A stretch of 64,000 bases of DNA, taken from positions 2,616,001-2,680,000 of the forward strand of contig NZ_AP014637.1 in the NCBI RefSeq assembly GCF_000829415.1, in the 5' to 3' direction. The notes beneath the pieces were generated by a model. The model was not told the origin of the DNA, did not search any database, and saw only the letters and a list, made by a program, of their open reading frames with translations. The position numbers were made by a program, and so were the translations under genes. This DNA is from Pseudomonas sp. StFLB209 (GTDB lineage: Bacteria; Pseudomonadota; Gammaproteobacteria; Pseudomonadales; Pseudomonadaceae). Of the stretch, positions 29,815 to 40,796 are shown piece by piece. How positions within the stretch are numbered: position 1 is the first letter of the stretch; each line of letters starts with the position of its first letter.

Positions 29815-30872
29815 CGGCGATCGATGTTGCCGTGATCGGTGCTGGCCCGGCTGGAGCGGTAGCTTCGCGGCAGTTGGCGTTGTGCGGGTACCGGGTGGTG
29901 TTGATAGGCCCGGTGCCCGAGGTGCCGCGCGTAGGTGAAAGCCTGCCGGGTGCGGCGCGGCCATTGCTGCGTGACCTTGGGCTTTTGGAGCACCTGGAAC
30001 GCAGCCTGCCGCAGGCTTGTATCGGCAATCGCTCGGCCTGGGGGGGAGCGCACTTGCTCACGCATGATTTCATGGTCGATCCGCATGGGGCAGGGTGGCA
30101 CCTGAATCGTGCCCGCTTTGATGAGCTACTGCGCGAAGCGGCCCTTTTGGCAGGCGTTCAATGGTGGCGTGAGCGTCTTGGGCGGGTCAGCAGTAGTACG
30201 GACGGCTGGCAACTGCAGTGGGCGCACAAAAGCATTACTGCACGCTGGCTGATTGATGCCAGTGGCAGGGCTTCGATTGTGGCAAGGCGTCTGGGGGTTG
30301 GACGGGTCAGGGATCAGGCGTTGGTAGCGGTGTATGCTTGGGCGCAGAGCGATAATCGCGACCGGCGCACGCTGATCGAGTCTGTGGACAAGGGGTGGTG
30401 GTATCGGGCGTCGTTGCCTGACGGTCGGTGTGTGGCTGCCTTGCACACCTGTGCCGATCACGCGGCGGCGATACAGGGCTGCCGGCGGGCCTGGCTGGAG
30501 CAGTTGGAGGGCACCCGGCACCTGCGGTCGTGCCTGGACAGCCAGTGGAGCCTGCCGCGTGCCTGCGATGCTAGTGGCGGCCAGTTGCGGCAGTGGTCCG
30601 GCGATGGCTGGCTGGCCGTGGGTGATGCGGCGCTGGCATTCGACCCGTTGTCGTCCCAGGGACTGTTCAATGCCCTCTATACCGCTTTGCGCGGTGCCGA
30701 GGCGGTGGACAAGGCCTTGCAAGGCCAGTTGCAGGCCGCGGAGTCTTATGTGTCGGTGTTGCACAGCGTTCGCCAAGCCTATCTGAGGCAAATCGGTTAT
30801 CACTATCGGCGTGAGCAGCGCTGGCCGAACGAGTCATTCTGGCAGGAGCGCAACGGCTATCGCGAGCGGTAA
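29811..30872 (+). CDS. LodB-like FAD-dependent oxidoreductase, quinone-cofactor maturase
   Basis: 353 residues. An N-terminal dinucleotide-binding fold (IDVAVIGAGPAGAVASRQLALCGYRVVLIG) and the second FAD motif GDGWLAVGDAALAFDPLSSQGLFNAL mark a flavoprotein of the halogenase/geranylgeranyl-reductase superfamily. LodB and GoxB, of this type, are needed to make the CTQ cofactor in their partner. Translation starts at a TTG (29811) overlapping the oxidase stop codon (TTGA), a sign of coupled synthesis. No halogenase WxWxIP motif is seen. Function is inferred mainly from the gene pairing. Confidence 0.8.
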   Translation: MTAIDVAVIGAGPAGAVASRQLALCGYRVVLIGPVPEVPRVGESLPGAARPLLRDLGLLEHLERSLPQACIGNRSAWGGAHLLTHDFMVDPHGAGWHLNRARFDELLREAALLAGVQWWRERLGRVSSSTDGWQLQWAHKSITARWLIDASGRASIVARRLGVGRVRDQALVAVYAWAQSDNRDRRTLIESVDKGWWYRASLPDGRCVAALHTCADHAAAIQGCRRAWLEQLEGTRHLRSCLDSQWSLPRACDASGGQLRQWSGDGWLAVGDAALAFDPLSSQGLFNALYTALRGAEAVDKALQGQLQAAESYVSVLHSVRQAYLRQIGYHYRREQRWPNESFWQERNGYRER

Positions 30873-30935
30873 AAAGCAGATTGACCCGTAATCGGGGTGC
30901 GTCGGGGTGCGTTGCTCAAATAATCACCAATGTCC

Positions 30936-30964
30936 TTGCGCCGCTTCTGGCGCTTCTCTACAAT
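30936..30964 (+). promoter_or_regulatory. Sigma-70 promoter of the rpsF operon
   Basis: TTGCGC (30936-30941), exactly 17 bases, then TACAAT (30959-30964). Expected start of transcription is near 30971, leaving a leader of about 110 bases before rpsF. It lies just past the end of the LodB-like gene. Confidence 0.75.
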
Positions 30965-30971
30965 TGCGCCC

Positions 30972-31055
30972 CTTGCTGTCATGGCAGGCGTTCATGCGCC
31001 TGTGACGAGCAAGATCAGAACGAGTCATTCACTCCTTGTCTGACCGCGCAAGCGG
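30972..31055 (+). promoter_or_regulatory. Structured rpsF leader, possible S6:S18 autoregulatory element
   Basis: The leader can form a long hairpin 30972-31013 (CTTGCT/AGCAAG outer, GTCA/TGAC middle, AGGCG/CGCCT inner) followed by a CCGC-GCAA-GCGG tetraloop hairpin (31044-31055) close to the ribosome-binding site. Leaders of rpsF operons in many bacteria carry an RNA bound by the S6:S18 complex with a conserved CCG element. The match to that motif is suggestive, not proven. Confidence 0.45.
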
Positions 31056-31081
31056 CAGGCTACAACCCGTAAGGAGCATTC

Positions 31082-31507
31082 ATGCGTCATTACGAAATCA
31101 TCTTTCTGGTTCACCCGGACCAGAGCGAACAAGTCGGCGGCATGGTCGAGCGTTACACCAAGCTGATCGAAGAAGACGGCGGCAAGATCCACCGCCTGGA
31201 AGACTGGGGCCGTCGTCAACTGGCCTACGCCATCAACAACGTTCACAAGGCTCACTACGTGATGCTGAACGTTGAATGCTCCGGCAAGGCTCTGGCCGAA
31301 CTGGAAGACAACTTCCGTTACAACGACGCCGTGATCCGTAACCTGGTCATCCGTCGTGACGAAGCTGTTACCGGCCAGTCCGAGATGCTCAAGGCTGAAG
31401 AAAACCGCAGCGAGCGCCGTGAGCGTCGCGATCGTCCTGAGCACGCTGACAGCGCCGATGGCGACGACAGCGACAACAGCGACGTTAGCGATAGCGCTGA
31501 CGAGTAA
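31082..31507 (+). CDS. rpsF: Small ribosomal subunit protein S6
   Basis: 141 residues. [53 protein letters not shown] is a canonical S6 start; the C-terminal tail is acidic and repetitive ([19 protein letters not shown]), where S6 can receive added glutamates from RimK in some bacteria. S6 binds S18 in the 30S platform. AAGGAG precedes the ATG by seven bases. It heads rpsF-rpsR-DUF2232-rplI. Confidence 0.98.
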   Translation: MRHYEIIFLVHPDQSEQVGGMVERYTKLIEEDGGKIHRLEDWGRRQLAYAINNVHKAHYVMLNVECSGKALAELEDNFRYNDAVIRNLVIRRDEAVTGQSEMLKAEENRSERRERRDRPEHADSADGDDSDNSDVSDSADE

Positions 31508-31535
31508 TCCACGGACCTTTTGAGGAGCCTATTAA

Positions 31536-31766
31536 ATGGCACGTTTCTTCCGTCGTCGTAAATTCTGCCGCTTCACCGCTGAAGACGTGAAAGAGATCGA
31601 TTTCAAAGATCTCAACACTCTGAAAGCCTACGTATCGGAAACCGGCAAAATCGTTCCAAGCCGTATCACCGGTACCAAAGCTCGCTATCAGCGTCAGCTG
31701 GCCACCGCTATCAAGCGCGCCCGCTTCCTGGCCTTGCTGCCTTACACCGACAGCCACGGCCGCTGA
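31536..31766 (+). CDS. rpsR: Small ribosomal subunit protein S18
   Basis: 76 residues, the standard S18 length. [72 protein letters not shown] is typical, including the basic RNA-binding N-terminus with a Cys. It partners S6 in the platform of the 30S subunit. GAGGAG lies upstream of the ATG, 28 bases after the rpsF stop. Confidence 0.98.
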   Translation: MARFFRRRKFCRFTAEDVKEIDFKDLNTLKAYVSETGKIVPSRITGTKARYQRQLATAIKRARFLALLPYTDSHGR

Positions 31767-31804
31767 GACCGGGTCGTCGACAAGCGTAACAAGGGATAGA
31801 TCGC

Positions 31805-32701
31805 ATGCGTGCCTTGGCTGAATTGATCATGCGCGGCCGTATGCAGGCCACCTTCGTGGTGGTCGGATGTGCGGCATTGCCGCTGCTGTTCTGGTTGAGT
31901 GCTGCCGCAGGATGCTTGGTGCTTCTGCGACGCGGGTTCAGCGATGCCGCCGGCATCCTGGCCTGGGCTCTGCTGCCGGCTTTGGCCTGGTGGTATTTCG
32001 GCGAACCGCGCACCGCCATGGTGTTGGTCGGATCGCTCGGCCTGGCAATGGTTTTGCGTGCCAGCGAGTCCTGGGCCCGTGTGTTACTCGCCAGTGTGGC
32101 GTGGGGACTGATGTATGCAGTGATCCTGGGAGCGGTATTCCGCGAACCTATCGAGCTGTTGTCGCAGGAGATTCAGAAACACCTGCCGACAATGCTCGCC
32201 GGCCTCTACGAGCAAATGAGCGTAGAAGAGCGGGCCCGTCTGGGATCCCTGATTGCACCGGTACTCAATGGCCTGATAGCGGCTTTGTTGCAGATCGTCA
32301 GTGTGCTGACCCTGATGCTGGGGCGTTACTGGCAAGCGTTGTTGTACAACCCTGGCGGTTTCGGGCGCGAATTTCGTGCCGTGAGACTGTCGCCAATACC
32401 GATGCTGGTACTGGTGGTTGCCATGCTGGTCGGGCCGAATTTCGGTCCCCACATGGCCATGCTGACACCTCTGTGCAGCGTGCCGCTGGTCTTTGCAGGG
32501 CTGGCACTGGTTCATGGCCTGGTCGCTGAAAAGCGTCTTGGCAAATTCTGGCTGGTGGGGATGTATGTCGCGCTGCTGTTATTCATGCAACTGATCTATC
32601 CGTTGCTCGTGGTTCTGGCCATTGTCGACAGCCTGATTGATTTTCGCGGCCGCCGGGGGTCGAAAGACGCCGGTAACGGTCCTGCGAACGGTGAAGGTTA
32701 A
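31805..32701 (+). CDS. DUF2232 family membrane protein
   Basis: 298 residues with about eight hydrophobic segments (for example [73 protein letters not shown]). A conserved membrane protein of unknown function regularly lies between rpsR and rplI in Pseudomonas, and this fits it. No catalytic motif is seen. Co-transcription with the ribosomal genes is likely, since gaps are only 38 and 19 bases. The short charged C-terminus ([18 protein letters not shown]) is cytosolic by the positive-inside rule. Confidence 0.8.
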   Translation: MRALAELIMRGRMQATFVVVGCAALPLLFWLSAAAGCLVLLRRGFSDAAGILAWALLPALAWWYFGEPRTAMVLVGSLGLAMVLRASESWARVLLASVAWGLMYAVILGAVFREPIELLSQEIQKHLPTMLAGLYEQMSVEERARLGSLIAPVLNGLIAALLQIVSVLTLMLGRYWQALLYNPGGFGREFRAVRLSPIPMLVLVVAMLVGPNFGPHMAMLTPLCSVPLVFAGLALVHGLVAEKRLGKFWLVGMYVALLLFMQLIYPLLVVLAIVDSLIDFRGRRGSKDAGNGPANGEG

Positions 32702-32720
32702 AAGTTTAGAGGATTTCCAC

Positions 32721-33167
32721 ATGCAACTGATCCTTCTGGAAAAAGTCGCCAACCTGGGCAACCTGGGCGACAAAGTAAACGTTAAGGCCGGCTACGGTCG
32801 TAACTACCTGCTGCCTTACGGCAAAGCCACCCCTGCGACCCCAGCCAACCTGGCTGCGTTCGAAGAGCGTCGTGCTGAGCTGGAGCAACTGGCTGCAGAC
32901 AAGAAAGCTTCGGCTGAAAGCCGCGCTGCCCAACTGGCCGAGCTGGAAGTGACCATCACTGCCACCGCTGGCGACGAAGGCAAGCTGTTCGGTTCGATCG
33001 GCACCCACGACATCGCTGACGCACTGACCGCCTCCGGCGTTGAAGTTGCCAAGAGCGAAGTTCGTCTGCCGAACGGCACCATCCGTAACGTCGGCGAGTA
33101 CGACGTTGCCGTGCACCTGCACAGCGACGTTGATGCGACCGTTCGCGTTGTCGTGGTGGCTGCGTAA
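32721..33167 (+). CDS. rplI: Large ribosomal subunit protein L9
   Basis: 148 residues. [40 protein letters not shown] is the conserved N-terminal rRNA-binding domain; a long helix ([23 protein letters not shown]) connects to the C-terminal domain ([15 protein letters not shown]). L9 extends from the 50S subunit and helps keep reading frame. The ATG at 32721 has AGAGGA upstream. Two hairpins follow before dnaB. Confidence 0.98.
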   Translation: MQLILLEKVANLGNLGDKVNVKAGYGRNYLLPYGKATPATPANLAAFEERRAELEQLAADKKASAESRAAQLAELEVTITATAGDEGKLFGSIGTHDIADALTASGVEVAKSEVRLPNGTIRNVGEYDVAVHLHSDVDATVRVVVVAA

Positions 33168-33180
33168 GCAGTACGTGATG

Positions 33181-33203
33181 CTCTGGCGGCTGGCCCGCCA
33201 GAG
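33181..33203 (+). repeat. Hairpin in rplI-dnaB gap
   Basis: A perfect 9-bp inverted repeat CTCTGGCGG/CCGCCAGAG with five-base loop, directly before a second, terminator-like hairpin. It may stabilise the 3' end of the ribosomal operon transcript. Confidence 0.55.
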
Positions 33204-33213
33204 GATTAACATC

Positions 33214-33250
33214 GGGCACGATCCTGTTTACAGGTCGTGCCCTTTGTCTT
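33214..33250 (+). terminator. Terminator-like hairpin between rplI and dnaB
   Basis: GGGCACGA-T-CCTG / CAGG-TCGTGCCC stem (33214-33242, one bulge), loop TTTA, followed by TTTGTCTTT. The T-tract is interrupted, so readthrough to dnaB is plausible. Confidence 0.6.
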
Positions 33251-33282
33251 TCTGAAATGAGTAACTACTAATTCCAGTGGCC

Positions 33283-34677
33283 ATGAACGACATTTCCGCC
33301 CCCGAGCAATACGATCTGCAAACCGCTGCCCTCAAGGTGCCGCCGCATTCCATCGAGGCCGAACAGGCTGTGCTGGGTGGTCTGATGCTGGACAACAACG
33401 CCTGGGAGCGTGTGCTCGATCAAGTATCCGATGGCGATTTCTATCGACATGACCACCGCCTGATCTTCCGGGCCATTGCCCGGCTGGCCGATCAGAACCT
33501 GCCGATTGACGTCGTGACCCTGTCAGAGCAACTCGACAAGGAAGGCCAGACCTCTCAGGTCGGTGGCCTTGGCTACCTCAGTGAGCTGGCCAAGAACACC
33601 CCGTCGGTGGCCAACATCAAGGCCTATGCGCAGATCGTCCGCCAGCGTGCGACCCTGCGGCAACTGATCGGTATCAGCAACGATATCGCCGACAGCGCGT
33701 TCAACCCTGAAGGCCGCACTGCCGAGGAAATTCTCGACGAGGCCGAGCGGCAGATCTTCCAGATCGCCGAGGCGCGTCCCAAGACTGGCGGCCCGGTCGG
33801 CGTCAATGACCTGCTGACCCGCGCCATCGACCGCATCGACACGCTGTTCAACAGCAACAATGCGATCACCGGCTTGTCCACTGGCTATACCGATCTGGAT
33901 GACAAAACCAGCGGGCTGCAGCCGGCCGACCTGATCATCGTTGCCGGTCGTCCATCGATGGGTAAGACCACCTTTGCCATGAACCTGGTCGAAAACGCCG
34001 TGCTGCGCAGCGAAAAGGCCGTGCTGGTCTACTCGCTGGAGATGCCAGGCGAATCGCTGATGATGCGGATGCTGTCATCGCTGGGGCGTATCGACCAGAC
34101 CAAGATCCGCTCCGGGCAACTGGACGATGATGACTGGCCGCGTCTGACCTCGGCAGTCAACCTGCTCAACGACCGCAAGCTGTTCATCGACGATACCGCA
34201 GGCATCAGCCCGTCGGAAATGCGCGCCCGAACCCGGCGCGTCGCCCGCGAGCATGGCGATATTGGCATGATCATGATCGACTACCTGCAGTTGATGAAAA
34301 TTCCAGGTGCCGGCGGCGAGAACCGGACCAACGAAATCTCCGAGATTTCCCGCTCCCTCAAGGCACTGGCCAAGGAATTCAACTGCCCGGTCATCGCCCT
34401 GTCGCAGCTCAACCGCTCTCTGGAGCAACGGCCGAACAAACGCCCGATCAACTCCGACCTTCGTGAATCCGGAGCGATCGAGCAGGACGCCGACGTGATC
34501 ATGTTCGTCTACCGCGATGAGGTCTACCACCCGGAGACCGAGTTCAAGGGGGTTGCGGAAATCATCATCGGCAAACAGCGTAACGGCCCGATCGGCACGT
34601 CACGGCTGGCGTTCATCGGTAAATACACCCGCTTCGAAAACCTCGCGCCGGGCAGTTATCAGTTCGACGATGATTGA
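33283..34677 (+). CDS. dnaB: Replicative DNA helicase DnaB
   Basis: 464 residues. The N-terminal domain binds DnaG primase (PPHSIEAEQAVLGGLMLDNNAWERV); the RecA-like motor has Walker A VAGRPSMGKTTFAMNL, Walker B IGMIMIDYLQLM and the DnaB signature LSQLNRSLEQRPNKRPINSDLRESGAIEQDAD. It is the hexameric replisome helicase. The start MNDISAPEQYDLQTAALKVPP at 33283 is chosen for family match; a GTG two codons earlier is possible. No intein is present, unlike some bacterial DnaB. Confidence 0.97.
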   Translation: MNDISAPEQYDLQTAALKVPPHSIEAEQAVLGGLMLDNNAWERVLDQVSDGDFYRHDHRLIFRAIARLADQNLPIDVVTLSEQLDKEGQTSQVGGLGYLSELAKNTPSVANIKAYAQIVRQRATLRQLIGISNDIADSAFNPEGRTAEEILDEAERQIFQIAEARPKTGGPVGVNDLLTRAIDRIDTLFNSNNAITGLSTGYTDLDDKTSGLQPADLIIVAGRPSMGKTTFAMNLVENAVLRSEKAVLVYSLEMPGESLMMRMLSSLGRIDQTKIRSGQLDDDDWPRLTSAVNLLNDRKLFIDDTAGISPSEMRARTRRVAREHGDIGMIMIDYLQLMKIPGAGGENRTNEISEISRSLKALAKEFNCPVIALSQLNRSLEQRPNKRPINSDLRESGAIEQDADVIMFVYRDEVYHPETEFKGVAEIIIGKQRNGPIGTSRLAFIGKYTRFENLAPGSYQFDDD

Positions 34678-34700
34678 TCCTGCCGGCACTTTGTTCTGGT

Positions 34701-34741
34701 GACAGCTTGTCGGCCTGGTGTTCCACACCGGCCCGGCTGTC
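34701..34741. repeat. Imperfect hairpin downstream of dnaB
   Basis: GACAGC/GCTGTC outer arms enclose GGCC-T-GGTG / CACC-GGCC, giving a long structured element without a T-run. It may be a weak or Rho-dependent dnaB 3' end. Confidence 0.4.
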
Positions 34742-34830
34742 ATATAAAAACGCGAAGCTTTGCCGGGTGCGCAGCAACCCCAAACAAGCTGACAAATCCG
34801 ACCATTACCGTCGGATGTGGTCAAAATTTG

Positions 34831-34839
34831 TGCTATATT
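34831..34839 (+). promoter_or_regulatory. Extended -10 promoter for the YgiQ gene
   Basis: TGC-TATATT is a good extended -10 (TGnTATAAT with one mismatch). Transcription would start near 34846, about 36 bases upstream of the ATG at 34882. No strong -35 is visible, which is tolerated by extended -10 promoters. Confidence 0.5.
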
Positions 34840-34881
34840 CCGCGCCCGCGATTTTCCTGCACTCCGAGACTGGGCACCGCC

Positions 34882-37200
<2,319 letters not shown>

Positions 37201-37206
37201 ATGAAC

Positions 37207-37232
37207 ACGCCAACCTTCGGGTTGGCGTTTTT
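37207..37232 (+). terminator. Rho-independent terminator after the YgiQ gene
   Basis: A perfect 9-bp stem ACGCCAACC/GGTTGGCGT with the very stable TTCG tetraloop, followed by five T. Confidence 0.95.
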
Positions 37233-37402
37233 ATTTCGGCTCCGTTCTTGTGCATCCACCCCTATTCAGAGCATGGTGTGGCGTAATCCTGGTGCTCTGC
37301 TTGACTGACTAGCCATCACCCACGCCTCGGGCGTCGTGCATGCCGACGATGGCATAAGTCTTGCGCGGCCCAGGGACTGTCCAGGCTCGCAGGAGGCTCG
37401 CC

Positions 37403-40400
37403 GTGTCGATTCACATCGCCTTGCACCATGTTACCCATTACCGTTACGAGCGCCCTATTGCTCTGGGGCCGCAGGTGGTTCGCCTGCGCCCGGCGGCGCA
37501 CAGCCGCACGCGGATCCTCTCGTACTCCCTGAAGGTGCAACCGCAAGAGCACTTCATCAACTGGCAACAGGACCCGCAGGGCAATTACCTGGCCCGTCTG
37601 GTGTTTCCCGAGAAGACCCGCGAACTGCGTATCGAGGTCGATCTGGTCGCGGAAATGGTGGTGTTCAACCCGTTCGACTTCTTTCTTGAGCCATATGCCG
37701 AGAAGATCCCGTTCGCCTACAGCGCTGATGAGCAGCGCGAGCTGAGCTCGTTTCTGGAAAAGCTGCCGCTGACGCCGAAGTTTGCCGCCTATCTTGACGG
37801 CATCAGCCGTGAGCCGTTGGCAAGCATCGACTTTCTGGTGGCGCTCAACCAGCGCGTGCACGCTGACATCAGCTACCTGATCCGTATGGAGCCTGGTGTA
37901 CAGACCCCTGAACAAACCCTGGAGAATGCCTCGGGCTCGTGCCGCGACTCGGCCTGGCTGCTGGTACAACTGCTGCGTCATTTAGGCCTGGCAGCGCGTT
38001 TCGTTTCGGGCTACCTGATCCAGCTCAAGGCTGACGTCCAGGCCCTCGACGGGCCGTCGGGCACCGATGTCGATTTCACCGATCTGCACGCCTGGTGCGA
38101 GGTGTACCTGCCAGGCGCGGGCTGGGTCGGCCTGGATGCGACCTCGGGCTTGCTGGCGGGCGAAGGGCATATTCCACTGGCGTGCAGCCCCGAGCCTTCC
38201 TCGGCGGCACCAATCAGCGGGGTTCTGGAGCCGTGCGAAAGCGAGTTCAGCCACAGCATGTCAGTGCAGCGGATCTGGGAAGCGCCGCGGGTCACCCAGC
38301 CCTACAGCGATGAGCAATGGGCCGAAATTCTGGCCCTTGGCGAACAGATCGATCACGACCTGCAAGAAGGTGATGTGCGCCTGACCATGGGCGGCGAGCC
38401 GACCTTCGTGTCGATTGACGACCGTGATGGTCAGGAGTGGAGCACCGCAGCCCTGGGGCCGAACAAGCGGCGTCTGTCGGCTGAACTGTTCCAGCGCCTG
38501 CGTGAGCATTACGCGCCGCAGTCACTGGTGCATTTCGGGCAGGGCAAGTGGTACCCCGGCGAGCAATTGCCGCGTTGGTCGCTGAACTGCTTCTGGCGCA
38601 AGGACGGCCAGCCGGTGTGGCGCAACCCGGCGCTGATCGCTGATGAAAACCGCGACCATGGCGCCGACAGCGAGCTGGCCGGGCGCTTTCTGGCCAGTGT
38701 CGCCGAGCGCTTGGGCGTAGCCCCGCGCTTCGTGTTTGCGGCTTATGAAGACAACCTTTACTACCTCTGGCGTGAAGGGCAGTTGCCGGTCAATGTCAGC
38801 GCTGAAGACTCACGGCTGGACGATGAGCTAGAGCGCGCCCGGCTGCGCAAGGTATTCACTCAGGGGCTGGACAAGGTGGTCGGCCAGGTGTTGCCACTGG
38901 CCCGCACCGCGGACGGCAAGCATTGGCAGAGCGGGCGCTGGTATCTGCGCGGCCAGCATTGCCGTCTGGTGCCGGGTGACTCGGCGCTGGGCTACCGTTT
39001 GCCGCTGGCTTCGCAGCCCTGGGTGAGCGCGGCCGAGTATCCGTTTATCCATCCTGAAGACCCGAACCAGCCGTTTGCCGAGCTGGCTGAACTTGCCGAT
39101 GAGCCTGCGCTGTCTGGTAGCCAGGAGAATGAGCATGCGCCGCTCATTGATGAGTCGGCCGACTGGCTGACCCGTACCGCGCTGTGCGCCGAGGCCCGCA
39201 ACGGGCGCCTGTATCTGTTCATGCCGCCGCTGCAGAAGCTCGAAGAGTATCTGGCGTTGGTGGCGGTGATCGAGGCCACCGCCGAAGAGCTCAAATGCCC
39301 GGTGTTGCTGGAAGGCTACGAGCCGCCCGGCGACCCGCGGCTGGCGAACTTCAGGATCACCCCCGATCCTGGGGTCATCGAGGTCAATGTTCAGCCTTCG
39401 GCGAGCTGGAGCGAGCTGGTCGAGCGCACCGGCTTTCTCTACGAGCAAGCACGCCTGACGCGGCTGACCACCGAGAAGTTCATGATTGACGGCCGGCATG
39501 TCGGCACCGGGGGTGGCAATCACTTCGTGCTGGGCGGCGCTACCCCGGCAGACTCGCCGTTCCTGCGCCGCCCCGATCTGCTGCGCAGCCTGATCAGCTA
39601 CTGGCACAACCACCCCTCGCTGTCTTACCTGTTCTCGGGGCTGTTCATCGGCCCGACCTCCCAGGCGCCGCGCATCGACGAAGCGCGCAATGACTCGCTG
39701 TACGAGCTGGAGATCGCCTTTGCCCAGTTCCCGGCACCGGGTGAAGACGTCGCGCCGTGGCTGGTCGATCGCTTGCTGCGTAACCTGCTTATCGATGTGA
39801 CGGGCAATACTCATCGGGCGGAGTTCTGCATCGACAAGCTCTATTCGCCGGACAGCAGCAGCGGTCGCCTGGGGCTGCTGGAACTGCGCGGCTTCGAGAT
39901 GCCGCCGCATGCCCGCATGAGTCTGGCCCAGCAGTTGTTGCTGCGGGCACTGGTGGCGCGTTTCTGGCGTGAACCCTACGCGCCGCAACGCTTGGCGCGT
40001 TGGGGTACAGAGCTGCATGACCGGTTCATGCTGCCGTACTTCATCGAGCAGGATTTCGCGGATGTGATCACCGAACTCAACCAGGCCGGTTACCCGCTCA
40101 AGAGCGAGTGGTTCGCCGCACACCTGGAGTTTCGCTTTCCCAAGCTGGGCGACTACGCGGTCAATGGCATCGAGCTGCAACTGCATCAGGCGCTGGAACC
40201 CTGGCATGTACTGGGGGAGGAAGGCTCAGGTTCCGGCGCTGTGCGCTATGTGGATTCGTCACTGGAGCGCGTTCAGGTACACCTCAAGGGGCTGGCGCCG
40301 CAGCGCTACGTGCTGACCTGCAACGGTATACCGGTGCCGCTGCAACCGACCGGGCAGGCCGGGGAGTTTGTCGCCGGGGTGCGCTATCGCGCCTGGCAGC

Positions 40401-40693
40401 CGGCCAGTTGCCTGCAACCGACCATTGGTGTGCACGCGCCGCTGGTGTTCGATCTGGTCGATACATGGATGCAGCGCTCGTTGGGTGGCTGCGAGTATCA
40501 TGTCGCGCATCCGGGCGGCCGCAACTTCGAGACCTTGCCAGTCAATGGCAATGAAGCGCAGAGTCGACGCCTGGCGCGTTTTCAGCGAATCGGTCATACA
40601 CCGGGCAAGATCAGTGTGGCGCCGCTCAACATTAGCGACGAGCTGCCGATGACGCTGGATATGCGTCGTCATCAACCCGTTCGCCGCAGTTGA
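37403..40693 (+). CDS. Transglutaminase-like + DUF2126 fusion protein
   Basis: 1096 residues. Residues about 5-90 are a bacterial transglutaminase N-terminal domain (SIHIALHHVTHYRYERPIALGPQVVRLRP). A papain-like transglutaminase core follows with Cys180 (GSCRDSAWLL), His229 (DLHAWCEVYLP) and Asp near 244 (GLDATSG). Residues about 320-1080 form the DUF2126 region (LTMGGEPTFVSIDD, FMPPLQKLEEYLALVAVIEATA, GGGNHFVLGG). DUF2126 has been grouped with peptide/amide ligase systems in comparative genomics; no biochemistry is assured. Start is a GTG (37403) behind GCAGGAGG. It leads a cluster with an ATP-grasp/alpha-E protein and a second transglutaminase. Confidence 0.88.
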   Translation: MSIHIALHHVTHYRYERPIALGPQVVRLRPAAHSRTRILSYSLKVQPQEHFINWQQDPQGNYLARLVFPEKTRELRIEVDLVAEMVVFNPFDFFLEPYAEKIPFAYSADEQRELSSFLEKLPLTPKFAAYLDGISREPLASIDFLVALNQRVHADISYLIRMEPGVQTPEQTLENASGSCRDSAWLLVQLLRHLGLAARFVSGYLIQLKADVQALDGPSGTDVDFTDLHAWCEVYLPGAGWVGLDATSGLLAGEGHIPLACSPEPSSAAPISGVLEPCESEFSHSMSVQRIWEAPRVTQPYSDEQWAEILALGEQIDHDLQEGDVRLTMGGEPTFVSIDDRDGQEWSTAALGPNKRRLSAELFQRLREHYAPQSLVHFGQGKWYPGEQLPRWSLNCFWRKDGQPVWRNPALIADENRDHGADSELAGRFLASVAERLGVAPRFVFAAYEDNLYYLWREGQLPVNVSAEDSRLDDELERARLRKVFTQGLDKVVGQVLPLARTADGKHWQSGRWYLRGQHCRLVPGDSALGYRLPLASQPWVSAAEYPFIHPEDPNQPFAELAELADEPALSGSQENEHAPLIDESADWLTRTALCAEARNGRLYLFMPPLQKLEEYLALVAVIEATAEELKCPVLLEGYEPPGDPRLANFRITPDPGVIEVNVQPSASWSELVERTGFLYEQARLTRLTTEKFMIDGRHVGTGGGNHFVLGGATPADSPFLRRPDLLRSLISYWHNHPSLSYLFSGLFIGPTSQAPRIDEARNDSLYELEIAFAQFPAPGEDVAPWLVDRLLRNLLIDVTGNTHRAEFCIDKLYSPDSSSGRLGLLELRGFEMPPHARMSLAQQLLLRALVARFWREPYAPQRLARWGTELHDRFMLPYFIEQDFADVITELNQAGYPLKSEWFAAHLEFRFPKLGDYAVNGIELQLHQALEPWHVLGEEGSGSGAVRYVDSSLERVQVHLKGLAPQRYVLTCNGIPVPLQPTGQAGEFVAGVRYRAWQPASCLQPTIGVHAPLVFDLVDTWMQRSLGGCEYHVAHPGGRNFETLPVNGNEAQSRRLARFQRIGHTPGKISVAPLNISDELPMTLDMRRHQPVRRS

Positions 40694-40796
40694 GCATGAA
40701 CGGCAGCCTGGCTTTACCGCCGGCTGCCTGGCGACACCGCAAATGAAACGCGTGTGAGTTAACCTGAAGTCCTCATAGTCGCCTGCCGAGACCTGC

